From: Candidatus Melainabacteria bacterium
GTDB lineage: Bacteria > Cyanobacteriota > Vampirovibrionia > Obscuribacterales > Obscuribacteraceae
Reading direction: 5' to 3'
Assembly: GCA_017307165.1 (NCBI GenBank)
Contig: JAFKGK010000017.1
Coordinates: forward strand, 1 to 50,503
DNA: 50,503 nucleotides
Positions 24,384 to 33,555 of this stretch are shown one piece after another. Position numbers and translations under genes: made by a program. Numbering within the stretch: position 1 is the first letter of the stretch; each line of letters opens with the position of its first letter. The notes under the pieces were generated by a model. The model worked only from the letters and a program-made list of their open reading frames with translations. It did not search any database and was not told where the DNA came from.

Positions 24384-25241
24384 CTACGCCGGCTGCAAGA
24401 CCTCAGCATTTAATGCAGGCACACCCGTGCCATCCAGATAAGTCTCCAACTGATCCAGACTAAACTGGACGCCCGAATAAAAATCGCCAAAATGACCATA
24501 CTTGGAGCTGGCTTCGTCAAAGCGCATCTCATAGATCAATTTTTTAAATACCATCGGATCATCAGCATAGAGGTCCACGCCCCACTCATACTGGTCAAAG
24601 CCGATCGAACCAGAAATAACCTGCGTCACCTGGCCATGATAAGTACGGCCGATCTTGCCGTGATCAAGCATCAAGCGGCCGCGCTCCTCGTAAGGCAGCG
24701 TATACCAATTGACTTGTTCGCCACGCTTTTTGTCCATCGGATAAAAGCAGACATAGCGACGTTGCGGGATCCGCGCCCACAAACGACCACCAAAATGCGG
24801 GCTCTTGCCTTGCTCGGCGACCATTTCGTCAAAAGCGGCGTTCCATTCAGGGGTATTGGCTTTAAGCTCACGTTGTGCCAGAGCGGCATGGATCTTGGCG
24901 GTGGCTTCGTACATGCCTAGCTCCAAGACCGAGACATACGAAAGCGCAGGCATCAGATACTCAGATAGGCGCAGCTTGTCGACGACTATCTGCGCATGAG
25001 CCAGCCCTTCGTAGTTACGAGCATAATGCGTGATCATAAAATCGGCCTTGTGCCCTAGCAACTGGGCCAGGCCGCAATCGGCATCATTGTGTTTGAGGCT
25101 CTCAAATGCCTTGACGGCCTCGGCCACGATCTCCTTGCGTTCGCCGGCATCGAGCCTATCCCATGCAATGCGGTCGAAAGAATACATGCGGTGGAGAATC
25201 CACCAGCCTTCTAAGGATTCGGGAACGTTAGGATGGCGCAT
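24384..25241 (-). CDS. hemQ: Coproheme decarboxylase HemQ (chlorite dismutase family)
   Basis: 285 aa, slightly longer than typical HemQ (about 250). It converts coproheme to heme b in the coproporphyrin-dependent heme pathway. The signature YPMDKKRGEQVNWY (167-180) contains the catalytic-position Tyr 180. GRTYHGQVTQVISGSIG supplies the proximal heme ligand His 202. The end of the fold, YEMRFDEASSKYGHFGDFYSG, is canonical. The N-terminal half is a second ferredoxin-like domain without heme ligands. ATG 25241 has GAGG eight bases upstream. No other heme gene is adjacent. HemQ implies the coproporphyrin route rather than the protoporphyrin route; this is an inference from family knowledge. Confidence 0.95.
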   Translation of the reverse strand: MRHPNVPESLEGWWILHRMYSFDRIAWDRLDAGERKEIVAEAVKAFESLKHNDADCGLAQLLGHKADFMITHYARNYEGLAHAQIVVDKLRLSEYLMPALSYVSVLELGMYEATAKIHAALAQRELKANTPEWNAAFDEMVAEQGKSPHFGGRLWARIPQRRYVCFYPMDKKRGEQVNWYTLPYEERGRLMLDHGKIGRTYHGQVTQVISGSIGFDQYEWGVDLYADDPMVFKKLIYEMRFDEASSKYGHFGDFYSGVQFSLDQLETYLDGTGVPALNAEVLQPA

Positions 25242-25425
25242 GATTGACCTCGCACGCAGAGCAGAAAATATACGATCCGCCCAGTCTAGACCACGCGACC
25301 GCGCCTGGTCCCATTGCTAAGCAAAGATTTCATGATTTTTTAGGGTAAAACCCTCTTGTCAAGTGCCGCAAATTGCGCGACATTTCTAACAAACGGCCAA
25401 TCTAAACAATCACAAGAGCCAACCA

Positions 25426-26865
25426 ATGCTTCACAAACCCATCGCCATCGGCTGCATGCTCTTATCCAGCTTCATAACCATTTGGAGCCCCGCCGATCCG
25501 CAGTACTCGACTATTCCGGTAGTATCACCAACTGATTTTTACCATCAAGCCTGGGAGTGTATTGGCTCGCGTTTTTATGACATCTCAAAGACCCGTGACT
25601 GGGCACGCTACGAACATTGTTTCGACAGCAAAATCAAAACAAATCAGGACGCCGTAGACTGCCTGGAGCTAGCTATAGCTAACCTCAACGATCCATTTAC
25701 TCGGCCATTCAATAGCACCGAGAGTCGCCAGCGAGACCGCGAATGGCACCACTTATACAAAGGGATCGGCATCCGCATGAGCCAGACGGTACCTGTGCAC
25801 ATCGTACGAACCAATCCGGGCAGCCCTGCGGATCTCGTGGGTATCAAAGCGGGCGACACAATGATGGCGATCGGTGACACCGATCTCACCAATAAAAACT
25901 ACCTACAGGTTGGCGACCTGCTAACACAAGCTCCATCCCAGATCGATATGACCCTCATGGGGGCTAACGGCATTTACAAGGTCGCGATTAAACGAGAGAC
26001 GATAATCTGGCAAACCGTGCAGAGTCGAATGCTGCCTGCAGATATCGCCTATTTACGACTGGAGAGTTTTACAGATGATCAAACCCTCAACCTGATGCAA
26101 AAAGCAATCGCGCAGGTCGGGAGTGCGCGCGGGATGATCATCGATCTAAGGGGAAATGGTGGAGGGCAGATCGAAACAGTGGTCGACTGCCTTAGTCTGG
26201 TGATGCAGCAGGGGGCGGTGGCGATAGACGTAGTCCGCTGCGGCAAAGAGTCATACGATCGTTGCTATACACTGCTACCTACCAAGCTACAAGAAACATG
26301 GGTCTGGGAAAGCGACAAAATAGCCCTCAAAGCAGCCCGAGAAAGGATGCACACGCTGGATTTTCGCAAGCGACTGCCGTCAAGCTCGTATTCTTCTAAA
26401 AGCAAATCTCGTCTCCCAGCCATTTTTGCCGGTAAGCCAATCGTATTGCTCGTGGACAGGGGCACAGCCAGCGCCGCCGAAATCTTTGCCGCTAGCCTCC
26501 AAGACAACAAACTGGCCCTGCTTGTAGGGGAGCGCACCCATGGCAAAGGTATTTTTCAGCAGAGCTACTGCTTTAGCAACGGTTGCACGGTCGATGTCAC
26601 TGTAGGACGGGTAATTCGCCCAAATGGACTATGGGTCGGCGATGGCAAAGCACAGGATTATCAAAGTCTGCTGCAATCAAAGGCGATGTCGCGCGAGGCA
26701 TATGCAGCGCAAGGGCGTGGTATCACCCCCGATATCGCAATTGCTAACCCTGTAGGCGCAGAATACCAGGCGCCAGAGGATATACAGTTCAGAACGGCGA
26801 TCGATCTGCTCGCTGGAGCAATTTGGGGTAAAGGCACCACTGTCAGTGCGGCTTTAGCTCAGTGA
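25426..26865 (+). CDS. S41-family C-terminal processing peptidase
   Basis: 479 aa with an N-terminal hydrophobic segment (about 5-20), probably an uncleaved anchor or signal peptide. A helical region precedes a PDZ domain (about 110-195, with GIGIRMSQ and PGSPADLVGIKAGD). The catalytic domain shows AYLRLESF, GMIIDLRGNGGG (about 236-247), RGTASAAEIF with nucleophile Ser 349, and GERTHGKG with base Lys 374. The S41 Ser-Lys dyad is complete. It cuts periplasmic or membrane substrates at C-termini, often regulated by the PDZ domain. The start is ATG 25426, with AAGAG upstream. Four cysteines between 45 and 79 could form disulfides. It lies upstream of the kinase cluster on the same strand. Confidence 0.9.
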   Translation: MLHKPIAIGCMLLSSFITIWSPADPQYSTIPVVSPTDFYHQAWECIGSRFYDISKTRDWARYEHCFDSKIKTNQDAVDCLELAIANLNDPFTRPFNSTESRQRDREWHHLYKGIGIRMSQTVPVHIVRTNPGSPADLVGIKAGDTMMAIGDTDLTNKNYLQVGDLLTQAPSQIDMTLMGANGIYKVAIKRETIIWQTVQSRMLPADIAYLRLESFTDDQTLNLMQKAIAQVGSARGMIIDLRGNGGGQIETVVDCLSLVMQQGAVAIDVVRCGKESYDRCYTLLPTKLQETWVWESDKIALKAARERMHTLDFRKRLPSSSYSSKSKSRLPAIFAGKPIVLLVDRGTASAAEIFAASLQDNKLALLVGERTHGKGIFQQSYCFSNGCTVDVTVGRVIRPNGLWVGDGKAQDYQSLLQSKAMSREAYAAQGRGITPDIAIANPVGAEYQAPEDIQFRTAIDLLAGAIWGKGTTVSAALAQ

Positions 26866-26879
26866 TTTGAGGATCGGAC

Positions 26880-26908
26880 TTGGGTGATCGCTCCTTGTCC
26901 TGTATACC
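26880..26908 (+). promoter_or_regulatory. Possible sigma70-like promoter of the kinase cluster
   Basis: TTGGGT (26880-26885) and TATACC (26903-26908) are separated by 17 bp, in the 85-bp gap between the S41 gene and the first kinase. Each box matches four of six consensus bases. This is the only reasonable pair seen before the five-gene kinase run; no hairpin is visible in the gap, so read-through from the S41 gene is also possible. Confidence 0.3.
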
Positions 26909-26950
26909 CTGCCCAGCAAATGCAATGCTTTCGACAGGTGGATTTAATGT

Positions 26951-29308
26951 GTGGTACTAGGGAAAGCCCCCATCACCACGGGTAAGATTCGGGATTTTGG
27001 GAAAATTAAAGGGTTAGATAGCCTTGCATCTGTAGGTAGGATGAGCACAGACGAGATCAAGCAAGACACAATGCCAAGCCTCAAGGTGGCCAATGGGTCA
27101 TCAGTGGATGATGGCGAAAAAAAGTCCGGGATAGTCGCAGATGCTGGAGGTGGTCGCTCAATTTGCAGCAGAACTGCGATTGAAAGAGGCGAGCTCAAAG
27201 AGGTTGGGGATGCTGAATGTTTGGAAAAGCAATCCAATGTTGGCGGGGCGCGTGAGCAATCGCAAGCCGACAATTTTGACCGCCCCGACCTCGACGATCG
27301 TTTTGAGCTTCTTGAGCCAATCGGCGAGGGCGCCATGGCATACGTCTGGAAAGTCCATGATAAGTCGATTGATCAGATCCTTGCGCTCAAGCTCTTGCGC
27401 AAAGAGCTAACGCAAGATCCTGAGGCAGTCTCGCGCTTTCAACAAGAAGCCCGTTTGGCGATGGAACTACAACATCCACACATTGCAGCTGTCTATGAGC
27501 CAGGTTTTGACCTCGATGGCAGACCATACATCCTCATGGATTTTGTACCTGGCCAATCACTGCAGCAACTCTTAAAGCAAGAAGGCAAACTTGCAGAAGA
27601 CCGCGCCATGGTTATTTTCAAGCAAATCTGCCAGGCGCTCATTTATGCTCACATGCACGGAGTGGTGCATCGCGACATAAAGCCGAGCAACATAATGATT
27701 TCTACCACCACATCAGGTGCCGAGTTTGTGAAAATCGTCGACTTTGGCATTGCTCGTTCGATCCATGAAGAGGTACACAATACGCAGGCTTTGACCCGTC
27801 CTCTCGGTGATTTTGCAACTCCAAGATATATGAGCCCCGAACAATGCCTCGGACAAAAAGTGACAGCCCAATCGGATATTTACTCTCTTGGATGTGTCTT
27901 ACACGAGATGATTTCCGGAACGCCACCATTTACCGAAACAAATCAAGTTCGATTGATCATGCAGCATCTCAGCGAAGCTCCCAACCTGCGAAACTTTTCA
28001 AAAAGCGTAGGACCGATCCTGGCAATGATGCTAGAAAAAAATCTTGAATGCAGACTTGAGAGCTTGGATCACATTCCAGAAGTTACAGAGAATACCAGAG
28101 ACTATTATATGGTGGGCCTTCGAGCTTCGCTTAGGATGTGCTCAGCAATAACATTGCTCGGAATAGGAGCATTAATCATACAGATAGCTCCTTTTACATC
28201 GATACCATATCTTTTCCTTTTTGCCTCTCTGGCAGTGGGTTTGCTTACATTTGGCTGCGGAGCTATGAGCTACGAAAAAAATAACACATTGCAAAAAACT
28301 ACTGCTACTGCAGATACATTGCACGCTCTCCTATTTTACTTAGCCGTTGATATAGGAGCAATTAGTGTTTTCAACATACTGCAAAGACTGGAAATAATTT
28401 CAACTTCGACAGAAATTATTGGCTGGGTGGTTACTGCGATTGCATTGATCTCAGCAGCAATCTGGCTGCCAGATTCAAAAATACACACCTGTCTTATTTT
28501 CGTATTATCAAAAATGCAAAAAGCCGCGTTTAAAACTTCCTCAAATGTCAATTTCAAATTATTGATGGCTCAATTTGTTGTATTCATTATTTGCGCGACT
28601 CTCTTTATGCACGAAATCAGTATTAGCATATCTGTTGAGCCCTTTCTACTTATCTGCCTTTTTTTCGGGATACTGCTGTTATCGCCGCTGGTATATTTCA
28701 GTACTCACAATTCATATATTAAAGAAAACTTCCAATTAACAGCGAGGCAATTGAAATGCGCTTCTTTAACACTATTAGCGAGCCTGTTAGTACCATTCGG
28801 CATCATGCCAACTTTCTATTACTTTAATCCACATCTTGTTAGACCTGACGGGCTAGCGCTCAACACAGCTTCAGATTTACTGAAAGGTCATAACAACAAA
28901 TCTGCGATCCCAGGCTTGATTGATAGATTCTTGACCAAACACGAAATCACAACACGCAAAGATTTTGAAAACGCCATGAGAGCACTAGAGATACGCATTT
29001 CACTGGCCGCAATCCAACATGATACGGCTGCTATAGAGCAGTATACAGACCGCATGATCAGTATATTGCAAAACCAGATAAAAAGAGAAATCGCATTAAA
29101 TCCCGCAGCTTATGCGCAACAGCCGCCAGAGCGAGAGATTAAGCGTCTACTGCGCCTTGGTCGCGGCAAAGACGATCTTACTCAACAAAAGATCTCAAAA
29201 ATGATATCTCGTTTTGTTAAAACACTTCCCGAAGCAGAGCTAAATAAGTGGCCAGGTCTAAAAGCGCAATTTCGCATAAATAACACCCAACCCGGTAAAC
29301 GCTTATGA
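26951..29308 (+). CDS. Kinase A: Ser/Thr kinase with multi-pass membrane region
   Basis: 785 aa from GTG 26951 (AGGTGG ten bases upstream); an internal ATG at 27044 is an alternative. Residues 1-109 are a charged, low-complexity tail. The shared kinase domain (110-341) has GEGAMAYVW, catalytic Lys 137, HRD Asp 232, DFG Asp 254 and ATPRYMSPEQ. After QHL the sequence becomes unique: about seven or eight hydrophobic segments (roughly 375-645) followed by a soluble C-terminus of about 130 residues. The kinase is expected in the cytoplasm and the membrane region may sense or anchor. Its first 150 bp of kinase sequence is close to gene C, while later parts diverge. The stop overlaps gene B as ATGA, so the two are coupled. 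Confidence 0.9.
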   Translation: MVLGKAPITTGKIRDFGKIKGLDSLASVGRMSTDEIKQDTMPSLKVANGSSVDDGEKKSGIVADAGGGRSICSRTAIERGELKEVGDAECLEKQSNVGGAREQSQADNFDRPDLDDRFELLEPIGEGAMAYVWKVHDKSIDQILALKLLRKELTQDPEAVSRFQQEARLAMELQHPHIAAVYEPGFDLDGRPYILMDFVPGQSLQQLLKQEGKLAEDRAMVIFKQICQALIYAHMHGVVHRDIKPSNIMISTTTSGAEFVKIVDFGIARSIHEEVHNTQALTRPLGDFATPRYMSPEQCLGQKVTAQSDIYSLGCVLHEMISGTPPFTETNQVRLIMQHLSEAPNLRNFSKSVGPILAMMLEKNLECRLESLDHIPEVTENTRDYYMVGLRASLRMCSAITLLGIGALIIQIAPFTSIPYLFLFASLAVGLLTFGCGAMSYEKNNTLQKTTATADTLHALLFYLAVDIGAISVFNILQRLEIISTSTEIIGWVVTAIALISAAIWLPDSKIHTCLIFVLSKMQKAAFKTSSNVNFKLLMAQFVVFIICATLFMHEISISISVEPFLLICLFFGILLLSPLVYFSTHNSYIKENFQLTARQLKCASLTLLASLLVPFGIMPTFYYFNPHLVRPDGLALNTASDLLKGHNNKSAIPGLIDRFLTKHEITTRKDFENAMRALEIRISLAAIQHDTAAIEQYTDRMISILQNQIKREIALNPAAYAQQPPEREIKRLLRLGRGKDDLTQQKISKMISRFVKTLPEAELNKWPGLKAQFRINNTQPGKRL

Positions 29309-31395
29309 CCAGCGCCAAAAGCCGAGCCAATGAAATTAAAACTAATGACGTATCAAAAGTCGCATTTAGAGTCACAGACGGGTCCGAAGACAAAAAGACC
29401 ATTTTGCCTGCCCTGGAGCATCACTTTGACCGCCCCGACCTCGACGATCGTTTTGAGCTGCTGGAGCCGGTGGGCGAGGGCGCCATGGCATATGTCTGGA
29501 AGGTGCGCGAAAAGTCGATCGATCAGATCCTGGCACTCAAGCTCTTGCGCAAGGAGCTGACACAAGATCCCGAGGCTGTCTCGCGCTTTCAACAAGAAGC
29601 CCGCCTGACCATGCAGCTGGAGCACCCTCACATTGCGGCGGTGTACGAGCCGGGTAATGACAAAAATGGTCGGCCATATATCTTAATGGATTTTGTGCCG
29701 GGCGAGACCTTGCAGCAGCTATTGGCTCGAGAAGGCAAGCTCACCGAAGAACGCGCATTGGGTATATTTGAGCAGATCTGCCAGGCCCTCTCTTATGCGC
29801 ACATGCATGGGATCGTGCATCGCGACATCAAGCCAAGCAACATAATGATTGACAGTACCGAATCTGGTGCTGATTTTGTAAAAGTAGTCGACTTTGGTAT
29901 AGCTCGATCGATCCCCGAAGAAGTGCAAAATACTCAAGCCCTGACGCGGCCACTGGGCGATTTTGCAACGCCACGCTATATGAGCCCAGAACAGTGCCTG
30001 GGACAAGAAATCACGCCGCAATCTGACATCTACTCTCTGGGATGCGTGCTGCACGAAATGGTCTCTGGTGCGCCACCATTCACAGAAACAAATCAGGTGC
30101 GGCTGATCCTACAACATCTCAATCAATCTCCTGCACTCAATCATTTCTCTTTTCCACTTCGATCAAGATTATTTCTCTGTCTGGCTAAAAATCCACAAAT
30201 GCGCGTGCAGTCAGTCGATTGGCTGATAGATCTGAGTCTTGATGATATGAAGGGCGAGGACCTCTCGAATCCTGTGCCACAGCATACTTTTGCCTTGCTC
30301 ACGGCAGCGTGCGTCTGTATCAATCTGACGCTGTGTGCTCAATCAATGGGCATGGCTGGCTACTTGTTGATGCAGGCAGTGCTGTGCCTCACATTAGCAA
30401 TACTTTGCTGCCGTGGCACGCAATTTGCCTTTTTCAAAGATGCATTCAAGATAAATCTGGCCACATTTTTTGTAAATATTTCTCTGAGCGATCTACTGAT
30501 GTCTTTTAGTTGCCTCTGCGAGCCACCATTTAAAGAGCTCATTATATTGGCATCTCTGCTCATTCCATTTATTGGGAACCGCGCCAAGGTCGGCGCAAAG
30601 TTGAGTGAGCTATATTACGCAGCACATCAATATCAAATCAAAAAGACCAATAAGCAAATGCGCTTAAGCAATTTGTGGATAGCCATATTTGCCGTGATTA
30701 CCACGTGCGTACTAGCAAATCTGGTGGCATGGTTTGCCTGGCCATTATTACTGATAGCCTCAACGACTAAAGACGCGATCATTATGGCTGGTATGTTGAT
30801 CGTCGCTTGCTTTTTAAATCTGACAACAATAACCGGAGAGCCCATCGCACGATTGAGCAGGCAACAGGCCAAGGCGAAATTGACGCGTGCACTGATCATA
30901 ACCAATGCGATTCTGTTGCCTCTAATCGGCACATATCCGCTGGCAAAGTTTTTTCTCCTGACCAATGCATACACGCAGGGCATCACCGGACCATCAAGCG
31001 GCCTGTGGCCGATATATGTACCACCACAAGAAAAATTGGACACATGTGCCCAATTGATCGATCAAAGCCAGCACAGCGCATACTTGGGACTTTTCTTGCA
31101 GCCCCTTGCTGATGATTGGCACACAGGCCAGAGCGCCCTGGAGCGATCACGATCGATTGCAGCAAGCTATTTGCAGGTTGAAAATGCAATCTTGGAGGGG
31201 GACAAAAAGCATTTGATGACACTCATTGATGGGTGCATGAATAAATTGCAGGCAGAAGACGATTTTGTGCCCTGCCTGCGTCCCGCGGCAGATGGTGAGG
31301 CGCGATCGGGCATGAGCAAAGAGCGAATGCTGACTAATCTTTATGAATGGAAATTTGGCAAAACTCCTTTGAAAGAAGGAGGCGATAAACAATGA
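29305..31395 (+). CDS. Kinase B: Ser/Thr kinase with multi-pass membrane region
   Basis: 696 aa. A 41-residue unique tail is followed by the shared kinase domain (42-273) with Lys 79, HRD Asp 174 and DFG Asp 196. Here the activation region reads RSIPEEVQN where C and E have RSIHEEVHN. The membrane part (roughly 315-565) has about eight hydrophobic segments and is unrelated by eye to those of the neighbours. A C-terminal soluble stretch of about 120 residues contains three Cys and ends in a Lys-rich tail. Start ATG 29305 overlaps the stop of A, and its own stop overlaps the start of C, both as ATGA. Confidence 0.9.
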   Translation: MTSAKSRANEIKTNDVSKVAFRVTDGSEDKKTILPALEHHFDRPDLDDRFELLEPVGEGAMAYVWKVREKSIDQILALKLLRKELTQDPEAVSRFQQEARLTMQLEHPHIAAVYEPGNDKNGRPYILMDFVPGETLQQLLAREGKLTEERALGIFEQICQALSYAHMHGIVHRDIKPSNIMIDSTESGADFVKVVDFGIARSIPEEVQNTQALTRPLGDFATPRYMSPEQCLGQEITPQSDIYSLGCVLHEMVSGAPPFTETNQVRLILQHLNQSPALNHFSFPLRSRLFLCLAKNPQMRVQSVDWLIDLSLDDMKGEDLSNPVPQHTFALLTAACVCINLTLCAQSMGMAGYLLMQAVLCLTLAILCCRGTQFAFFKDAFKINLATFFVNISLSDLLMSFSCLCEPPFKELIILASLLIPFIGNRAKVGAKLSELYYAAHQYQIKKTNKQMRLSNLWIAIFAVITTCVLANLVAWFAWPLLLIASTTKDAIIMAGMLIVACFLNLTTITGEPIARLSRQQAKAKLTRALIITNAILLPLIGTYPLAKFFLLTNAYTQGITGPSSGLWPIYVPPQEKLDTCAQLIDQSQHSAYLGLFLQPLADDWHTGQSALERSRSIAASYLQVENAILEGDKKHLMTLIDGCMNKLQAEDDFVPCLRPAADGEARSGMSKERMLTNLYEWKFGKTPLKEGGDKQ

Positions 31396-33527
31396 CAGCA
31401 GAAAATCTCAAGCTAAAGTCACCAGAACTCATCGAGTTTCCTGAGCTGGTTGCGAGTCCAGAAGTTTCCGAGGAAGTCAAACCGGCAGAGGCAACAGCGC
31501 CTGACTTTGACCGCCCCGATCTCGACGATCGTTTTGAGCTGCTTGAGCCAATCGGCGAGGGCGCCATGGCATATGTATGGAAAGTCCGCGATAAGTCGAT
31601 TGATCAGATCCTTGCGCTCAAGCTCTTGCGCAAGGAGCTAACGCAAGATCCGGAGGCAGTCTCGCGCTTTCAACAAGAAGCCCGCCTGACCATGCAGCTA
31701 GAGCATCCTCACATTGCGGCGGTGTACGAACCTGGCAATGATAAAAATGGCCGGCCATATATCTTGATGGATTTTGTGCCTGGCGAGACCTTGCAGCAAC
31801 TGCTGGCGCGGGAAGGCAAACTCACCGAAGAACGCGCATTGGGTATTTTTGAGCAAATCTGCCAGGCCCTCTCTTATGCGCACATGCATGGGATCGTGCA
31901 TCGCGACATCAAGCCTAGCAACATCATGATTGACAGTACCGAATCTGGTGCTGATTTTGTAAAAGTAGTCGACTTTGGGATCGCTCGATCGATCCATGAA
32001 GAAGTGCACAATACTCAAGCTCTGACGCGGCCACTAGGCGATTTTGCAACACCACGCTACATGAGTCCAGAACAGTGCCTGGGACAAGAAATCACGCCGC
32101 AATCCGACATTTACTCTCTGGGTTGCGTCCTTTATGAAATGATATCGGGAGCGCCACCATTTACAGAAACAAATCAAGTGCGCCTGATACTTCAGCATTT
32201 AAATGCAATGCCAGACTATTCAAAATTCTCGTCTGATCTTGAACAATTTCTCTCACTAATGCTCGCAAAAGATGCGGCTTTCAGAGCACCATCCATAGAT
32301 GTATTTCGCAATATAAATCCAGAAGCTGCAACATCAACAAGATATCACCCAGACCAACAGCGCGTCACGAGCAATGTTATTGCATTAGTGATCCTAACTG
32401 CAAGCCTTCCTTTATCCGGATATGGCACACACAACCTTTCCGCCTTGATTATTTTTTTGGCAGTCTTATACGCCGGCCATTTCATAATGTCTTTGCAGCA
32501 AAGTTTATCCTTTAACACAAAAATCGCAACAACCTCCCTGTCGATGTTGCTTGGTGTGTGCTCGGGAATTGCGATAGAAACCCTAGTATTTGATGCCCGA
32601 ATGGGATGGCTCGGGATACCTTTGGCCTATATGACATGCCTATTTTTCACTAATCTAGATCTAACAACTCCTATGGCAAGAGTAATGGCTAAGGCTGTAC
32701 ATCTCATGCAACTCAGAACTATTGATAAAACAGAAAAATATCTGAAGTTGTCTACTAAGCTCATGAAAAGCATAGTTGCCTGTAGCATATTGCTATCGGC
32801 GATTACACCGATAATCCTATTTAAATACTTTCCAGTAATCTATTATGGGTCTGCCGCATTTGGAGGGCTATTTGGCCCAATGGCCATCGTTTGTTATATT
32901 CAATTTGCATTGATCGCAGCCAGCTACGCTTACTTCTCAAATACCACAGGCAAGTCGCGCTCATTTAACGTGCTTTCATGCGCTTTAGTCGCGGCCCTGT
33001 CAATAGTTCTATGCGAATTTTGGATAGTTACAATTGCTCCAACAATACTTAAGCAACACCCGCAACTACTAACAATCGAGCAAAGACTCGAGGCCGCAGT
33101 GCGTCTGTACTACTACAACAGTCTGAGCGATCAATATGCTTTGGTCGCCGATATGACCAAAATAAATCCAGCCATCGCGTCTGCGAGCGATCGGTCACGC
33201 GCTCTGACAGCTTGGTTCTCGTTAGCAAAATGCGCGAGATATAAACATGATTTGACGGATTATCAGTTCAATTTTGATCAATGCATCAAAATACTCGACG
33301 ACGGCAAACCAATAGCCGAGTGGGATCCAAAGTTAGCGGGCAAGAGTAAAATTAAGCAAAGACCGCACATATTGTTAGAGCTTACACAGTCAGCTTTGGA
33401 GCTTGGAGACAAAATACGCTTTTTAGAAGGCATGATTTTTTTAGAGGCTCTGCCACCAGAAGAAATGAAACAAGTCGAAGACTCTATGGATTATTTACGA
33501 CGTCACCATAGACTGCTAAAAACCTAA
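31392..33527 (+). CDS. Kinase C: Ser/Thr kinase with multi-pass membrane region
   Basis: 711 aa. The acidic N-terminal tail (1-39) is rich in Glu and Pro. The shared kinase domain (40-271) has Lys 77, HRD Asp 172, DFG Asp 194 and SPEQ. At protein level this domain is almost identical to that of E and B. Residues after QHLN are unique: about eight membrane segments (roughly 320-570) and a soluble C-terminus of about 140 residues that is helical and charged. DNA becomes visibly more A/T-rich after the kinase domain. The start overlaps the stop of B. Gene D follows after 28 bp. Confidence 0.9.
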   Translation: MTAENLKLKSPELIEFPELVASPEVSEEVKPAEATAPDFDRPDLDDRFELLEPIGEGAMAYVWKVRDKSIDQILALKLLRKELTQDPEAVSRFQQEARLTMQLEHPHIAAVYEPGNDKNGRPYILMDFVPGETLQQLLAREGKLTEERALGIFEQICQALSYAHMHGIVHRDIKPSNIMIDSTESGADFVKVVDFGIARSIHEEVHNTQALTRPLGDFATPRYMSPEQCLGQEITPQSDIYSLGCVLYEMISGAPPFTETNQVRLILQHLNAMPDYSKFSSDLEQFLSLMLAKDAAFRAPSIDVFRNINPEAATSTRYHPDQQRVTSNVIALVILTASLPLSGYGTHNLSALIIFLAVLYAGHFIMSLQQSLSFNTKIATTSLSMLLGVCSGIAIETLVFDARMGWLGIPLAYMTCLFFTNLDLTTPMARVMAKAVHLMQLRTIDKTEKYLKLSTKLMKSIVACSILLSAITPIILFKYFPVIYYGSAAFGGLFGPMAIVCYIQFALIAASYAYFSNTTGKSRSFNVLSCALVAALSIVLCEFWIVTIAPTILKQHPQLLTIEQRLEAAVRLYYYNSLSDQYALVADMTKINPAIASASDRSRALTAWFSLAKCARYKHDLTDYQFNFDQCIKILDDGKPIAEWDPKLAGKSKIKQRPHILLELTQSALELGDKIRFLEGMIFLEALPPEEMKQVEDSMDYLRRHHRLLKT
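31519..31633 (+). repeat. 115-bp exact repeat, copy in kinase C
   Basis: These 115 bp, encoding the start of the kinase domain through the catalytic lysine, are identical base for base to 33746-33860 in kinase D. Immediately after the tract the two genes diverge strongly, also at the protein level. The pattern fits a recent gene-conversion or recombination tract. Confidence 0.9.
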
Positions 33528-33555
33528 GCCTGAACTCCCATGAGAAGAAATACCA

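Noticed and set aside
25320..25425. Small inverted repeats in the hemQ-S41 intergenic region
   Set aside because: AGGGT/ACCCT and TTGCTAAGCAA are short and give no convincing operator or terminator; nothing annotated.
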